The notes: generated by a model from the sequence alone, not told the origin. A DNA stretch of 64,000 nt from CAIWHR01 sp963779805 (GCA_963779805.1 CAVZZN010000003.1:248001-312000), one strand, 5' to 3'. Shown: positions 15,932 to 27,160, counted from the stretch's first letter. Program-made: numbers and translations.

Positions 15932-16646
15932 TCACACGCCCAGGTGGCGATGCAGCACGTCGGGCTGCGCGAGCAGCTCCGCGCTGCTGCCCTCGAACAC
16001 CACGCGACCCTTCACGAGGATCACGTTGCGATTGGCGATCGCCGTGACGGCGCGGTAGTTCTTGTCGACGATGAGGGTCGCGATGCCGTGCTTGCGGATG
16101 TCGTCGATGATGCGCCAGATCTCCTTCGCGATCTGCGGCGCGAGACCTTCGGTCGCCTCGTCGAGGATCAGCAGGTCGGGATTGGTGAGCAGCGCGCGCC
16201 CGATGGTGAGCATCTGCTGCTCGCCGCCGGAGAGCTGCCAGCCGCCGTGCGCGAGGCGCTGCGACAGGCGCGGGAAACGTCTCGAGCACGCGCTCGAGCG
16301 TCCACTCGCGCTTGCCGTCGGGCCCGGGGCGCGCCGCCATGACCAGGTTCTCGAGCACGGTGAGGTTGGGAAAGATGCCGCGGCCTTCCGGCACGTAGGC
16401 GATGCCCTGGCGGGCGACGCGGAACGGCTCCGCGCCGGTCATGAGCGTGCCGCAGACGTGCACCTCGCCGTGACGGGGACGCACGATGCCGAGCATCGAG
16501 CGGATCAGCGTGCTCTTGCCCATGCCGTTGCGGCCCATGAGCCCCACCGTCTCGCCGCGATCGACGCGGAAGTCGACGCCGTGCAGGATGTGGCTCGCGC
16601 CGTAATACGTGTGCAGCTCGCGCGCCTCGAGGATCGCTTCGCTCAT
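15932..16646 (-). CDS. livF: Branched-chain-type ABC transporter ATP-binding protein LivF, frameshifted near 16270
   Basis: About 237 residues after correction. Walker A is GRNGMGKST, the signature is LSGGEQQML and Walker B is LLILDEATEGLAP. One surplus base in TTTCCCGCGCCTG near 16268-16273 interrupts the frame between ETFP and RLSQRLAHGG. LivF and LivG are the paired ATPases of Liv/HAAT importers; in this setting the substrate is probably benzoate or a related aromatic acid rather than amino acids. The ATG overlaps the livG stop (ATGA). Confidence 0.9.
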
Positions 16647-17394
16647 GTCTCCGACCCCAGGTACGCCTCGCGCACCGCCGCGCTCGCCCGGATCTGCTCC
16701 GGCGGCCCGCTTTCGAGCACCTTGCCTTCGACCATCACCGTGATGCGGTCGGCGACGGCGAACACGGCGTCCATGTCGTGCTCGACGAGCAGGATCGCGT
16801 GCGACTCGCGCAGGCGCTTGAGCAGCTCGACCATGCGCCCGGCTTCCTCGGCGCCCATGCCGGCGAGCGGCTCGTCGAGCAGCAGCACGTCGGGCTGCGT
16901 GGCGAGCACCATCGCGATCTCGAGCTGGCGCTGCTCGCCATGGCTCATCGCGGACGCCTGCTGCCGCACGGCGTGGGCGAGACCCGCCTCGTGCAGCGCG
17001 CCTTCCGCGGCGGTGCGGGTGGGCACGTAGCGCTCCGCCGGCGCGAACAGATGCAGCACCCGCGGCGCACGCGGACTGGGCCGCAAGGCGGCAGTTCTCG
17101 AACGCCGTGAACTCCGGAAAGATGTTCGTCTTCTGATAGCTGCGCCCGATGCCGATGCGCGAGCGACGGTCCGCGCTCATGCGCGGTGATGTCCTGCCCC
17201 TTGTAGCGGATGCTGCCGCTCGTCGCGCGCAGGTCGCCCGAGAGCAGGTTGATGAGCGTGGACTTGCCCGCGCCGTTGGGCCCGAGCACCGCGTGCAGGC
17301 ACCCCGTCTCGAGCGTCAGGTCCACGTCGCTGTTCGCATACAGGCCGCCGAAGCGCCGCGACAGCGCCTGCGTGGCAAGGATCGCCTCACTCAT
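16643..17394 (-). CDS. livG: Branched-chain-type ABC transporter ATP-binding protein LivG, two frameshifts
   Basis: About 250 residues after correction. Walker A is GPNGAGKST near residue 38; after the first shift (near 17170, between TAHER and RIGIGRSYQ) comes TNIFPEFTAFEN; after the second (near 17072) come SHGEQRQLEIAM and Walker B LLLDEPLAGMG. Both shifts are single surplus bases. It is the second ATPase of the importer. The start overlaps livM by 8 bp and the stop overlaps livF, so livHMGF are tightly packed. Confidence 0.9.
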
Positions 17395-18333
17395 CGGGCG
17401 GATAGCCGATCAGCTTCTGCCGGAAGCGCTGCTCGATGGTGGCGAGCCCACCCGGCAGGAACAGCACCAGCAGCACGATCGTGCCCCCCAGCAGCAGCTG
17501 CCAGTGCGTGGTCGATCGACGAGAAGATCTCCTGCAGCGCGACGAACGCGAACGCGCCCACGACGCCGCCGTAGAGCGTCCCCATGCCGCCGAGGATCAG
17601 CATCAGCAGCACGTTGCCGGACTGATGCCAGGAGAGAAGCTCGGGGTTGACGAACCCGAACTGCATCGCCGACAGGTAGCCGGCGAAGCCCGCGATCGCA
17701 CCGGCCAGCGTGAAGCTCGCGAGCTTGTAGCCGTACACCGGATAGCCGAGCGAGCGCATGCGGTGCTCGTTGCTGCGCACGCCCTGCAGCGCGCGCCCGA
17801 AGCTCGACTGCAGAATGCGCCGCAGGAGCACGTACACGACCACGCCCGCCACGAGCACGAGGTAATAGCTCTGCTTGACGCTGGCGAGGTCGAGCGGCTC
17901 CCAGCCGGCGATCGCCATCGTCGGCTTGAAGTTCATGCTGATGCCGTCCGAGCCGCGGCCGAAGTCGGTGTCGTGGAACACGAAATAGAACATCTGCGCG
18001 AACGCGAGCGTCACCATGATGAAGTAGATGCCCTTCGCGCGCACGACGAACAGCCCCACGACGAAAGCCGCGAGCCCCGCGAACAGGCACCGCGAGAGGC
18101 AGCGTGATCCAGACGCTCGCCGCCTCGTACTTGGGCGCGAGCAGGCCGAGGGTGTAGGCGCCGATGCCGAAGTACGCGGCGTGCCCGAACGACACCAGCC
18201 CGGTGTACCCGACGAGCAGGTCGAGGCTCATCGCGAAGATCGCCAGGATCATCACCTTGGTCGCGAGCTCGGTGTAGAACGCCGAGCCGGTGAGCGGGAA
18301 CAAGACGACGAGCGCGAGCACGACCGCGACCAC
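17387..18333 (-). CDS. livM: Branched-chain-type ABC transporter permease LivM, frameshifted
   Basis: About 315 residues after removing two surplus bases near 18086 and 17508. Family landmarks are LVGYTGLVSFGHAAYFGIG near residue 33 and LILGGMGTLYGGVVGA near 235, with about ten membrane helices. The last residues KLIGYPPDE overlap the livG start. GTG at 18333 is the first in-frame start; an ATG at 18383 overlapping the livH stop (ATGA) would be more natural and would add a basic N-terminus, but it needs a further frame change. It is one half of the membrane channel of the importer. Confidence 0.88.
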
Positions 18334-18379
18334 GCCGCGTGCGCACGTTCGCGCGCGCGCCGGCGCTTGCGGCGGCGTC

Positions 18380-19243
18380 TCATCGCCGGAACAACCCTTC
18401 CGGACGCCAGAGCAGGATCGCCGCCATGAGCAGGTACACCGTCACCCCGGCGGCCTGCGGAATGAGCACCTTGCCGAAGGTATCGGCAAGTCCGATCAGC
18501 AGCGCCGCGACCATCGCCCCCCAGACCGACCCGATGCCGCCGATCACCACGACGACGAAGCAGATGATGAGCACCTGCGTGCCCATGCCCGGATAGACCG
18601 ACGACACGGGGGCGGCGATCATGCCCGCGAACGCCGCGAGCGCCACCCCCAGCGCGAACACGAGGCGGTACACGAGATTGATGTTGAGCCCGAGCGACTG
18701 CACCATCTCGCGGTTCGACGCGCCGGCCCGGATCATCATGCCCAGCCGCGTGCGCGCGATCAGGAAATACAGCGCGACGGCGAGCACCAGGCACACGCCC
18801 GACATGAAGAGGCGATACACCGGATAGCTCAGCGTGTCGGTGAGCGGGATGGAGGCGTTGAGCAGCGCCGGCACGGTCACGCCGTGCACGTCGTTGTCCA
18901 CGATGATGCTGCGCAGCTCCTCGAACACGAGGATGAGGCCGTAGGTCAGCAGCACCTGCTCGAGGTGATTGCGCTTGTACAGGCGGCTGAACAGCGCCCA
19001 CTCGAGGAACACGCCCAGCACGACGGACAGCACGATCCCCAGCACGATGGCGACGAACAGGCTCCCCGTGAGCGAGGACAGCGTGAACGCCATGTACGCG
19101 CCGATCATGTAGAAGCTGCCATGGGCGAGGTTGATGATGCCCATGATCCCGAAGATCAGCGTGAGCCCGCTCGCGACCAGGAACAGCAGCAGCCCGTACT
19201 GGACCGAGTTCAGCAGCTGGATGAGGAAGGAGTAGACGTCCAT
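18380..19243 (-). CDS. livH: Branched-chain-type ABC transporter permease LivH
   Basis: A 287-residue permease with about eight membrane segments. Typical motifs are GLTLIFGIMGIINLAHGSFY near residue 24 and CFVVVVIGGIGSVWGAMVAA near 230. ATG at 19243 (MDVYSFLIQ) is the conserved family start; an in-frame GTG at 19264 is possible but has no ribosome binding site. It forms the channel with LivM. It follows livK after a 117-bp gap that contains a strong hairpin, an arrangement that usually keeps the binding protein more abundant than the permease. Confidence 0.92.
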   Translation of the reverse strand: MDVYSFLIQLLNSVQYGLLLFLVASGLTLIFGIMGIINLAHGSFYMIGAYMAFTLSSLTGSLFVAIVLGIVLSVVLGVFLEWALFSRLYKRNHLEQVLLTYGLILVFEELRSIIVDNDVHGVTVPALLNASIPLTDTLSYPVYRLFMSGVCLVLAVALYFLIARTRLGMMIRAGASNREMVQSLGLNINLVYRLVFALGVALAAFAGMIAAPVSSVYPGMGTQVLIICFVVVVIGGIGSVWGAMVAALLIGLADTFGKVLIPQAAGVTVYLLMAAILLWRPEGLFRR

Positions 19244-19322
19244 CAATGGAATGGGGCCCGACACGGCAGCGCAAACGCCGTCGTGCCCGGCCCCGATGGC
19301 TGCCCTCGCCGGGAACGGGGAT

Positions 19323-19349
19323 CGGTCGCGAGGCCCTGGTCCGCGACCG
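19323..19349 (-). terminator. Hairpin between livK and livH
   Basis: CGGTCGCG / CGCGACCG is a perfect 8-bp stem with an 11-nt loop, located just after livK on the minus strand. It has no T-run and probably attenuates transcription or protects the livK mRNA end. Confidence 0.45.
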
Positions 19350-19360
19350 AGGGGCTCACA

Positions 19361-20548
19361 TCACATCTTGCAGCCGCGGGATGGATCCGCGAGGCCCTTG
19401 ACCGCGACCCCGACGACCTTGTTCTCCTTGCCCTCGACCTTGCGCAGGTAGATGTCGTGCACCGGGTTGTGCGATTTCGACAGCGTGAGCGGACCGCGCG
19501 GGCTGTCGATCTTCGCGGCAGCCATGGCGGCCACGAGCTCGTTGCGCTTGCTGACGTCGCCGTTGACCGCCTTGAGCCCCGCCGCGAGCAGCTGCGCCGT
19601 GTCGTAGCCCTGCATGGCGTACACGTCCGGCTCCATCTTGTACGCCTTCAGGTACGCGGCACGAAACGCCTTGTCCTTCGGATTGGTGAGGTTGTCGGCG
19701 TAGTGCAGCGTGGTGAGCAGGCCCTGGGCCGAATCGCCCTGCGCCTCGAGGGTGCCGTCGGTGAGGAAGCCGGGCCCGACGAGCTGGATCGTCTTGTTGA
19801 GGCCCGCGGCCGCGTAGTCCTTCACGAACTTGACCGCGCCGCCGCCCGCGAAGAACACGTACACGACGTCGGGCTTGAGCGAGGCGATCTCGGTCAGGTA
19901 GGACTGGAACTCGACGTTCGGGAACGGCAGCGTCATCTCCTTGATCACCTTGCCGCCGCCCGCTTCGAAGCCCTCCTTGAACCCGCCGGTCGACTCTTCG
20001 CCCGCGGCGTACTTCCACGTGAAGGTCACGGCGGTCTTCTTCTTCTGCTCGGCCATCACCTTGCCCATCGCATAGCCGGGCTGCCAGTTGGAGAACGACG
20101 TACGGAAGATGTTGGGCGCGCACATCGGGCCCGTGATGTCCTCGGCGCCGGCGTTCGGGATCAGCAGCAGCGTGTTGTTGTCGCGCGCGACCTTCGCCAT
20201 CGCGAGCGCCACGCCGGAGTGCACCGTGCCGACGAGCACGTCGACGTTGTCGCGCTTGATGAGCTTGTTCGCGTTCTCGGGGCCCTTGGCGGGATCGGAC
20301 TCGTCGTCCACCGAGAAATACTCGAGGTCGCGACCGCCGAGCTTGCCGCCGTTCTCCTGCACGGCGAGCTTGAAGCCGTTGGTGATGGCCGTGCCGAGCG
20401 CCGCGTACGTGCCGGTGTAGGGCAGCATCAGGCCGATCTTGATCTTGGCCTGTGCGAGCGCCGGTCCCGGCAGCAGCAGCGCGGCGAGCGCGGCCGCAGC
20501 GAGGGTCGCCCCGGCGCCACGACGCAACGTCGCGAATCCTTGCTTCAT
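19361..20548 (-). CDS. livK: Periplasmic substrate-binding protein of Liv-type ABC transporter (likely benzoate)
   Basis: A 395-residue type I periplasmic binding protein. The signal peptide is basic (MKQGFATLRRG) then hydrophobic, ending near ALLLPGPALAQA at about residue 32. The mature start IKIGLMLPYTGTYAALG is typical of the family that includes aromatic-acid-binding proteins. The ATG at 20548 has AGGAGG upstream; earlier in-frame Met codons give no signal peptide. Its position between benzoate-CoA ligase and the permeases points to benzoate or a related aromatic acid, but the ligand cannot be read from sequence. Confidence 0.9.
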   Translation of the reverse strand: MKQGFATLRRGAGATLAAAALAALLLPGPALAQAKIKIGLMLPYTGTYAALGTAITNGFKLAVQENGGKLGGRDLEYFSVDDESDPAKGPENANKLIKRDNVDVLVGTVHSGVALAMAKVARDNNTLLLIPNAGAEDITGPMCAPNIFRTSFSNWQPGYAMGKVMAEQKKKTAVTFTWKYAAGEESTGGFKEGFEAGGGKVIKEMTLPFPNVEFQSYLTEIASLKPDVVYVFFAGGGAVKFVKDYAAAGLNKTIQLVGPGFLTDGTLEAQGDSAQGLLTTLHYADNLTNPKDKAFRAAYLKAYKMEPDVYAMQGYDTAQLLAAGLKAVNGDVSKRNELVAAMAAAKIDSPRGPLTLSKSHNPVHDIYLRKVEGKENKVVGVAVKGLADPSRGCKM

Positions 20549-20650
20549 GTCTTCCTCCTGGTGTTTTCGTACATCGGTTGTCCTGCGCATGCATCCGGCA
20601 GGTTGGTCGGGCATTGTCGCAATCGCGGGCTTCGGATTCAAGCGCCGACC

Positions 20651-22246
20651 TCAAAGCCCGATACGAGCGCGCAGCTTGAAGCGCTGGATCTTGCCGGTGG
20701 CGGTCTTGGGCAGCTCCTCGATGAACTCGATCCAGCGCGGATACTTGTAGGGCGCGAGGCGCGTCTTGACGTGCTGCTGCAGCTCGAGCGCGAGCGCGTC
20801 GGTGGGCGCATGGCCGCTCTTGAGCACGACGAACGCGATCGGCTTCACGAGCTGCTCCTCGTCGGACTTCCCGATGACCGCCGCTTCCAGCACCGCGGGA
20901 TGCGTGATCAGCGCCGACTCGACCTCGACCGGCGACACGTAGATCCCGCTCACCTTCAGCATGTCGTCGCTGCGGCCGGCGTACACGTAGTAACCATCGG
21001 CGTCGACCGAGTACTTGTCGCCGCTGCGCGTCCACGGTCCCTGGAACGTGCTGCGCGTCTTCTCGCGGTTGTTCCAGTACAGCATCGCGGCCGTCGGTCC
21101 GCTCACCTGCAGCTCGCCGACTTCGCCCGCTGCGACGGGTTGTCCCTGGTCGTCGAGCAGGCGCATCTCGTAGCCGGGCACCGGCTGCCCGGTGGTGCCG
21201 TAACGCACCTTGCCCGGTCGATTGCTGATGAAGATGTGCAACATCTCGGTGGAGCCGATGCCGTCGAGGATCTCGACTCCGAAGTGCTCGGTCCAGCGGC
21301 GGCCGATGTCCGCGGGCAACGCTTCGCCGGCAGAAGTGCACACGCGCATCTTCAGATCGGTCTTCGCGGGCAGGTCGGGGCTCGCGAGCAGGGCGGCGAA
21401 CAGCGTCGGCACGCCGTAGAAGACCGTCGGCTTGCGTTCGCGCAGGCGCTTGAACACGGCGGCGGGCGTGGGACGCTCGGCCATCAGCACCGCCGTCGCG
21501 CCGACGCTCATCGGAAACGTGAGGCCGTTGCCGAGGCCGTAGGCGAAGAAGAGCTTCGCCGCGGAGAACACGACGTCGTCCTCGCGCAGCCCGAGCACCG
21601 GTCGTGCATAGAGCTCCGCCGTGACGATCAGCGAGGAGTGGACGTGCACGGTGCCTTTGGGCGCGCCCGTCGATCCCGACGAGTACAGCCAGAAGCAGGC
21701 GTCGTCGCTCGTCGTGTCCGCGGCCTCGAAGCGATCGCTCGCCGCTTCGAGGAGCTGCGCGAGCGAGCGATGCGCACCGGCGTCGCCGCCGGCGACGATC
21801 ACGTGCTCGAGCTGCGGGAGCTTTCCGAGCAGCGGCGCGAGGGCGGGCAGCAACGCCGAGGAGACGATGAGCGCACGCGCACGGCTGTCGCGCAGCATGT
21901 ACTCGTAGTCCGCGGTGGTCAGCAGCGTGTTCGCCGCCACGGGCACGATGCCGGCCTTGATCGCGCCGAGGAACACCGTGGGCCAGTCGACCGTGTCCAG
22001 CATGCACATCAGCACGCGCTGCTCCTGCGCGATGCCGAGCTGCACCAGGGCGTTCGCGGCGCGGTTCACGCGCTTCGCGAGCTCGCCGTACGTGATCGAG
22101 CCCGCGTCGTCGATGAAGGCCGTCTTGTCGGCGCGTCCGGCCTGCAGGTTGCGCTCGATGAGGTCGTGCGCGGCGTTGTAGTTGCGCGGGATCTCCACGC
22201 GCGGCGGGCTTGCGCGATGATCGGCCGTGCTCAGTGCCGGCATCAT
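20651..22246 (-). CDS. bclA: Benzoate-CoA ligase
   Basis: A 531-residue AMP-forming acyl-CoA synthetase. Motif A3 YSSGSTGAPKGT lies at residues 188-199, the substrate/ATP region GIGSTEMLHIF near 315, GDKYSVDADGYYVYAGRSDD near 400 and the catalytic lysine in TATGKIQRFKLR near 520. Length and the ALPADIGRRW and LHIFISN segments fit benzoate-CoA ligases. It activates benzoate to benzoyl-CoA, the shared entry point of the bcr and box routes. Two ATG codons stand in tandem (22246 and 22243); GAGGAG precedes both. It is downstream of the DUF4863 gene. Confidence 0.93.
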   Translation of the reverse strand: MMPALSTADHRASPPRVEIPRNYNAAHDLIERNLQAGRADKTAFIDDAGSITYGELAKRVNRAANALVQLGIAQEQRVLMCMLDTVDWPTVFLGAIKAGIVPVAANTLLTTADYEYMLRDSRARALIVSSALLPALAPLLGKLPQLEHVIVAGGDAGAHRSLAQLLEAASDRFEAADTTSDDACFWLYSSGSTGAPKGTVHVHSSLIVTAELYARPVLGLREDDVVFSAAKLFFAYGLGNGLTFPMSVGATAVLMAERPTPAAVFKRLRERKPTVFYGVPTLFAALLASPDLPAKTDLKMRVCTSAGEALPADIGRRWTEHFGVEILDGIGSTEMLHIFISNRPGKVRYGTTGQPVPGYEMRLLDDQGQPVAAGEVGELQVSGPTAAMLYWNNREKTRSTFQGPWTRSGDKYSVDADGYYVYAGRSDDMLKVSGIYVSPVEVESALITHPAVLEAAVIGKSDEEQLVKPIAFVVLKSGHAPTDALALELQQHVKTRLAPYKYPRWIEFIEELPKTATGKIQRFKLRARIGL

Positions 22247-22278
22247 GTCTCCTCGGATGGTCTGCTCTTTCTTGAACT

Positions 22279-22366
22279 CCGGGCGGAAGGCTTCTTCCCG
22301 CCCACGTAGGTTCAGGTCTTATTCCGGGCGGAAGGCTTCTTCCAGCCCACGTAGGTTCAGGTCTTA
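22279..22366. repeat. Two tandem copies of a 43-bp sequence (45-bp period)
   Basis: The 43-bp units at 22279-22321 and 22324-22366 differ by one base. Each can form a hairpin from GGGCGGAAG and its near complement CTTCCCGCCC (or the variant CTTCCAGCCC). The second copy contains the stop codon of the DUF4863 gene, so the duplication began at the gene's 3' end and lies between it and bclA. Confidence 0.9.
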
Positions 22367-22824
22367 CTAAACTCGATGGCGCCCTGGGGCAGCAGGTATA
22401 GCACGAGCGCCTTGCCCCCGGCGACCGTCGGCTCGTGCGCGGAATCCGGGCCGTACACGACCCAGCCCGCGCCGCGACCGTCGAAGCGCGCCGCGTCGTC
22501 GATGGGCATCACCAGGTCGATCTCGCCGTTCGGATGACGGTGGTGTCCGCCGGCGATGTCGCTCATCTCGACCACGTCGACGGAAAAGCCGTGCGTCGCC
22601 GGCCCGGCCTTCACGACGCGTCCGTACTTGATGCCCGCGTGCTCGCGATTGCACATCCAGCCGTCGGCGATGCCGGTCGCGCACGCCGTACGCACCTGGC
22701 GCATGAAGCCGCCGTCGGGCGGATACCAGGCGTTGAGCTGTGTTTCGAGGTCCGCATCGAGCGGTGCGCCGGCGATGCGCCGCGTCACCTGTGCGATCAG
22801 GTCGGTGAAGCCTTGGGCGTCCAT
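22357..22824 (-). CDS. DUF4863-family protein of the benzoate cluster
   Basis: A 155-residue protein with a cupin-like feel: MSDIAGGHHRHPNGEIDLVMP near residue 85 has a possible metal-binding His cluster. I recognise it as the DUF4863 family that often neighbours box genes; I recall the family also includes p-hydroxylaminobenzoate lyase, but no activity can be assigned here. The ATG at 22824 starts at MDAQGFTDLI, the conserved beginning; an in-frame ATG at 22869 would add 15 residues. It is the first gene of the minus-strand bclA-liv run and diverges from boxR. Confidence 0.7.
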   Translation of the reverse strand: MDAQGFTDLIAQVTRRIAGAPLDADLETQLNAWYPPDGGFMRQVRTACATGIADGWMCNREHAGIKYGRVVKAGPATHGFSVDVVEMSDIAGGHHRHPNGEIDLVMPIDDAARFDGRGAGWVVYGPDSAHEPTVAGGKALVLYLLPQGAIEFSKT

Positions 22825-22976
22825 GTGGGCAATCCGGGTATCAGGGCGGCTGCACTTTAAATCCGCCATCCTGGAGCGTCAAGCACAATAGACCCTATCG
22901 GCATCAACGGGAATTACCCTCGGGCGGGCCGGGATTTGCGCGGGTGCGGGCATTCCCCTAAGGGCTCGCGAACGCC

Positions 22977-23025
22977 TTGACCGGCGTCAACTCCAGCACT
23001 ATAGTGCGCGGTCTTGGACTATAGT
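22977..23025 (+). promoter_or_regulatory. boxR promoter with FNR-like box and paired palindromic operators
   Basis: TTGACC (22977-22982) and TATAGT (23000-23005) form a sigma70 promoter with a 17-bp spacer. TTGACCGGCGTCAA (22977-22990) is also an FNR-like inverted repeat that covers the -35 element. GCACTATAGTGC (22996-23007) is a perfect palindrome over the -10 element, and its core ACTATAGT recurs at 23018-23025, exactly 20 bp away. These are the best candidate BoxR operators in the window. The divergent DUF4863-bclA-liv genes share this 212-bp region. Confidence 0.75.
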
Positions 23026-23036
23026 ACCTGCCCCCG

Positions 23037-23939
23037 ATGAACGCACCTGCCGCCCCGCCCGAAGCGCGTGCGACGGCCGCCGCCGCGGACGACGCGCGCT
23101 TTCTCGCCGCCCTCGGACGCCACGTCCGCGAAGCGCGCGAGCGGCGCGGGGTCGCCCGCAAGACGCTGTCGCAGCAGGCGCAGGTTTCGGAGCGCTATCT
23201 CGCGCAGCTCGAAGCGGGCGAAGCGAACGCGTCGGTGCTGCTGCTGCGCAATGTCGCACGCGCGCTGGAGCTTCCGCTCACGACGTTGCTCGGCGAGCGC
23301 GAGCCCTCCGCCGAGCAGCGCCTGCTCCAGCGCTTCCTGGACGAACTGCCGGCGCACCGCATCGAGGACATCCTGTTCCGGCTGATGCGCGAGTTCGGAC
23401 CGGAGCAGGCCGCACGCCGGCGGCGCGTCGCGCTGATCGGGCTGCGCGGCGCCGGCAAGACCACGCTCGGCGAAGCGCTCGCGAAGGAGCTCGGCGTGCG
23501 CTTCGTGGAGCTCGACGACGCGGTCGCACGCGAGGCCGGCATCAGCGTGTCGGAGATCTTCCTGCTGTACGGGCAGGCCGGCTATCGCCGCGTCGAGCGC
23601 CGCTGCCTCGAAGCGATCGTGCGGCTCAAGGAGCCGGTCGTGCTCACCGCAGGCGGCGGGATCGTGTCCGATCCGGAGACGTTCAACCTGCTGCTCATGA
23701 ACTTCTACACGGTGTGGGTGAAGGCACCGCCGGAAGCGCACATGGCGCGCGTGCTCGCGCAGGGCGACATGCGGCCCATGGAAGGCAACATCGAGGCCAT
23801 GGAAGACCTCAGACGCATCCTCGCCGCGCGCGAGCCGCTCTACGCCCGCGCCGATGCCACGCTCGACACGGCGGACGAGACACCCGAGCAAAGCCTCGCC
23901 AAGCTCCGGCGCACGCTGCCGGTACCGCTTGCCGCGTAA
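23037..23939 (+). CDS. boxR: BoxR/BzdR-type transcriptional regulator (HTH plus shikimate-kinase-like domain)
   Basis: A 300-residue two-domain protein. Residues about 24-85 are an XRE helix-turn-helix (TLSQQAQVSERYLAQLEAGE); residues about 128-300 are a shikimate-kinase-like domain with Walker A IGLRGAGKTT at 134-143 and VELDDAVAREAG near 157. In this family the kinase-like domain binds benzoyl-CoA as inducer rather than phosphorylating shikimate. It should repress the box genes, and perhaps the bcr genes, until benzoyl-CoA forms. It is the first gene of the box operon and probably represses itself through sites in its promoter. Confidence 0.93.
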   Translation: MNAPAAPPEARATAAAADDARFLAALGRHVREARERRGVARKTLSQQAQVSERYLAQLEAGEANASVLLLRNVARALELPLTTLLGEREPSAEQRLLQRFLDELPAHRIEDILFRLMREFGPEQAARRRRVALIGLRGAGKTTLGEALAKELGVRFVELDDAVAREAGISVSEIFLLYGQAGYRRVERRCLEAIVRLKEPVVLTAGGGIVSDPETFNLLLMNFYTVWVKAPPEAHMARVLAQGDMRPMEGNIEAMEDLRRILAAREPLYARADATLDTADETPEQSLAKLRRTLPVPLAA

Positions 23940-23961
23940 CACGCATTCAAAGGAGATCGAG

Positions 23962-25659
<1,698 letters not shown>

Positions 25660-25729
25660 ACCGCGCACGCCCGGAGCCGCGAGCCGTCGCTTTCGCCCCG
25701 CCCATTCAACATCCCCCACAGGACTTCCG

Positions 25730-27155
25730 ATGAGCATCGATTACGCCGAAAAGATTCCGAACAACGTCGATCTCGCGAGCAACCGCACGTTGCAGCGCGC
25801 GCTCGAGCACTGGCAGCCCGAGTTCCAGCACTGGTGGGCCGACATGGGCCCGGAAGGCACCAGCAACGTCGACGTGTACCTGCGCACCGCGATCAGCGTG
25901 GATCCCAAGGGCTGGGCGCACTTCGACTACGTGAAGATGCCGGAGTACCGCTGGGGCATCTTCCTCAATCCCGCGGAAGCCGGACGCAAGGTGAACTTCG
26001 GCGCGAGCAAGGGCGAGCCGGCGTGGCAGGAAGTGCCGGGCGAGCATCGGGCCAACCTGCGCCGCCTGATCGTCACGCAGGGCGACACCGAGCCGGCATC
26101 GGTCGAGCAGCAGCGCCACCTCGGGCTCACCTGCCCGTCGCTGTACGACCTGCGCAATCTCTTCCAGGTGAACGTCGAGGAAGGCCGGCACCTGTGGGCG
26201 ATGGTGTACCTGCTGCAGGCGTACTTCGGGCGCGACGGCCGCGAGGAAGCGGAAGGCCTGCTCGAGCGCCGCTCGGGCGACGCCGACAATCCGCGCATCC
26301 TGGGCGCGTTCAACGAGCCCACTCCGGACTGGCTGTCGTTCTTCATGTTCACGTACTTCACCGATCGCGACGGCAAGTACCAGCTCGCGTCGCTCGCGGA
26401 ATCGGGCTTCGATCCGCTCGCGCGCACGTGCCGGTTCATGCTGACCGAGGAAGCGCACCACATGTTCGTGGGCGAGAGCGGCGTGGGCCGCATCATCCAG
26501 CGCACGTGCGAGGAGATGGTGAAGCGCAAGACGGAAGATCCCGCCGAGCTGCGCAAGCTCGGGCCTCATCGACCTGCCGACCATCCAGCGCTATCTGAAC
26601 TTCCACTTCAGCGTGACGATGGATCTGTTCGGCGCGGATGTCTCGTCGAATGCGGCGACCTTCTACTCGACCGGGCTCAAGGGCCGCTTCGAGGAGACGA
26701 GGATCGACGACGATCACGTGCTGACCGGCGCCACGTATCCCGTGCTCGAAGTGCGCGACGGCAAGCTCGTCACCTTCGAGGCGCCTGCCCTCAACGCGCT
26801 CAACGAGAAGCTGCGCGACGACTACATCCGTGACGCGGCGGCGGGTGTGGAGCGCTGGAATCGGATCATCGCCAAGACCGGCGTGAACTTCCAGCTCAAG
26901 GTGCCGCACAAGGCGTTCCATCGCCGGATCGGGCCGCTCGCCGCGGCCAACGTCGATCCGCAGGGCAACGTCGTGAGCAAGGCCGAGTGGGATGCGAACG
27001 CGGACCGCTGGCTGCCGAGCGCGTCGGACCGTGCCTTCGTCGCATCGCTGATGGGACGCGTGGCCGAGCCGGGCAAGTTCGCGAACTGGATCGCCCCGCC
27101 GGCGCGCGGCATCAACAACCAGGCGATCGACTTCGAGTACGTGCGCTTCGCCTGA
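25730..27155 (+). CDS. boxB: Benzoyl-CoA 2,3-epoxidase (diiron subunit), frameshifted near 26561
   Basis: About 474 residues after correction, equal to known BoxB. N-terminal NVDLASNRTLQRALEHWQPE and the diiron region LTEEAHHMFVGESGVGRI (near residue 240) are clear; the C-terminal part QRYLNFHFSVTMDLFG lies in another frame. One surplus G in CTCGGGCCTC (26558-26564) accounts for the shift. BoxB epoxidises benzoyl-CoA with O2 and electrons from BoxA. The gene sits 70 bp after boxC and 35 bp before boxA. Confidence 0.94.
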
Positions 27156-27160
27156 ACATT

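Noticed and set aside
18290..22309. A very long open frame (over 1300 codons) on the plus strand
   Set aside because: It is antisense to livM, livH, livK and bclA, is rich in Arg/His/Ala/Asp and has no recognisable domain. Such shadows are common at this GC content.
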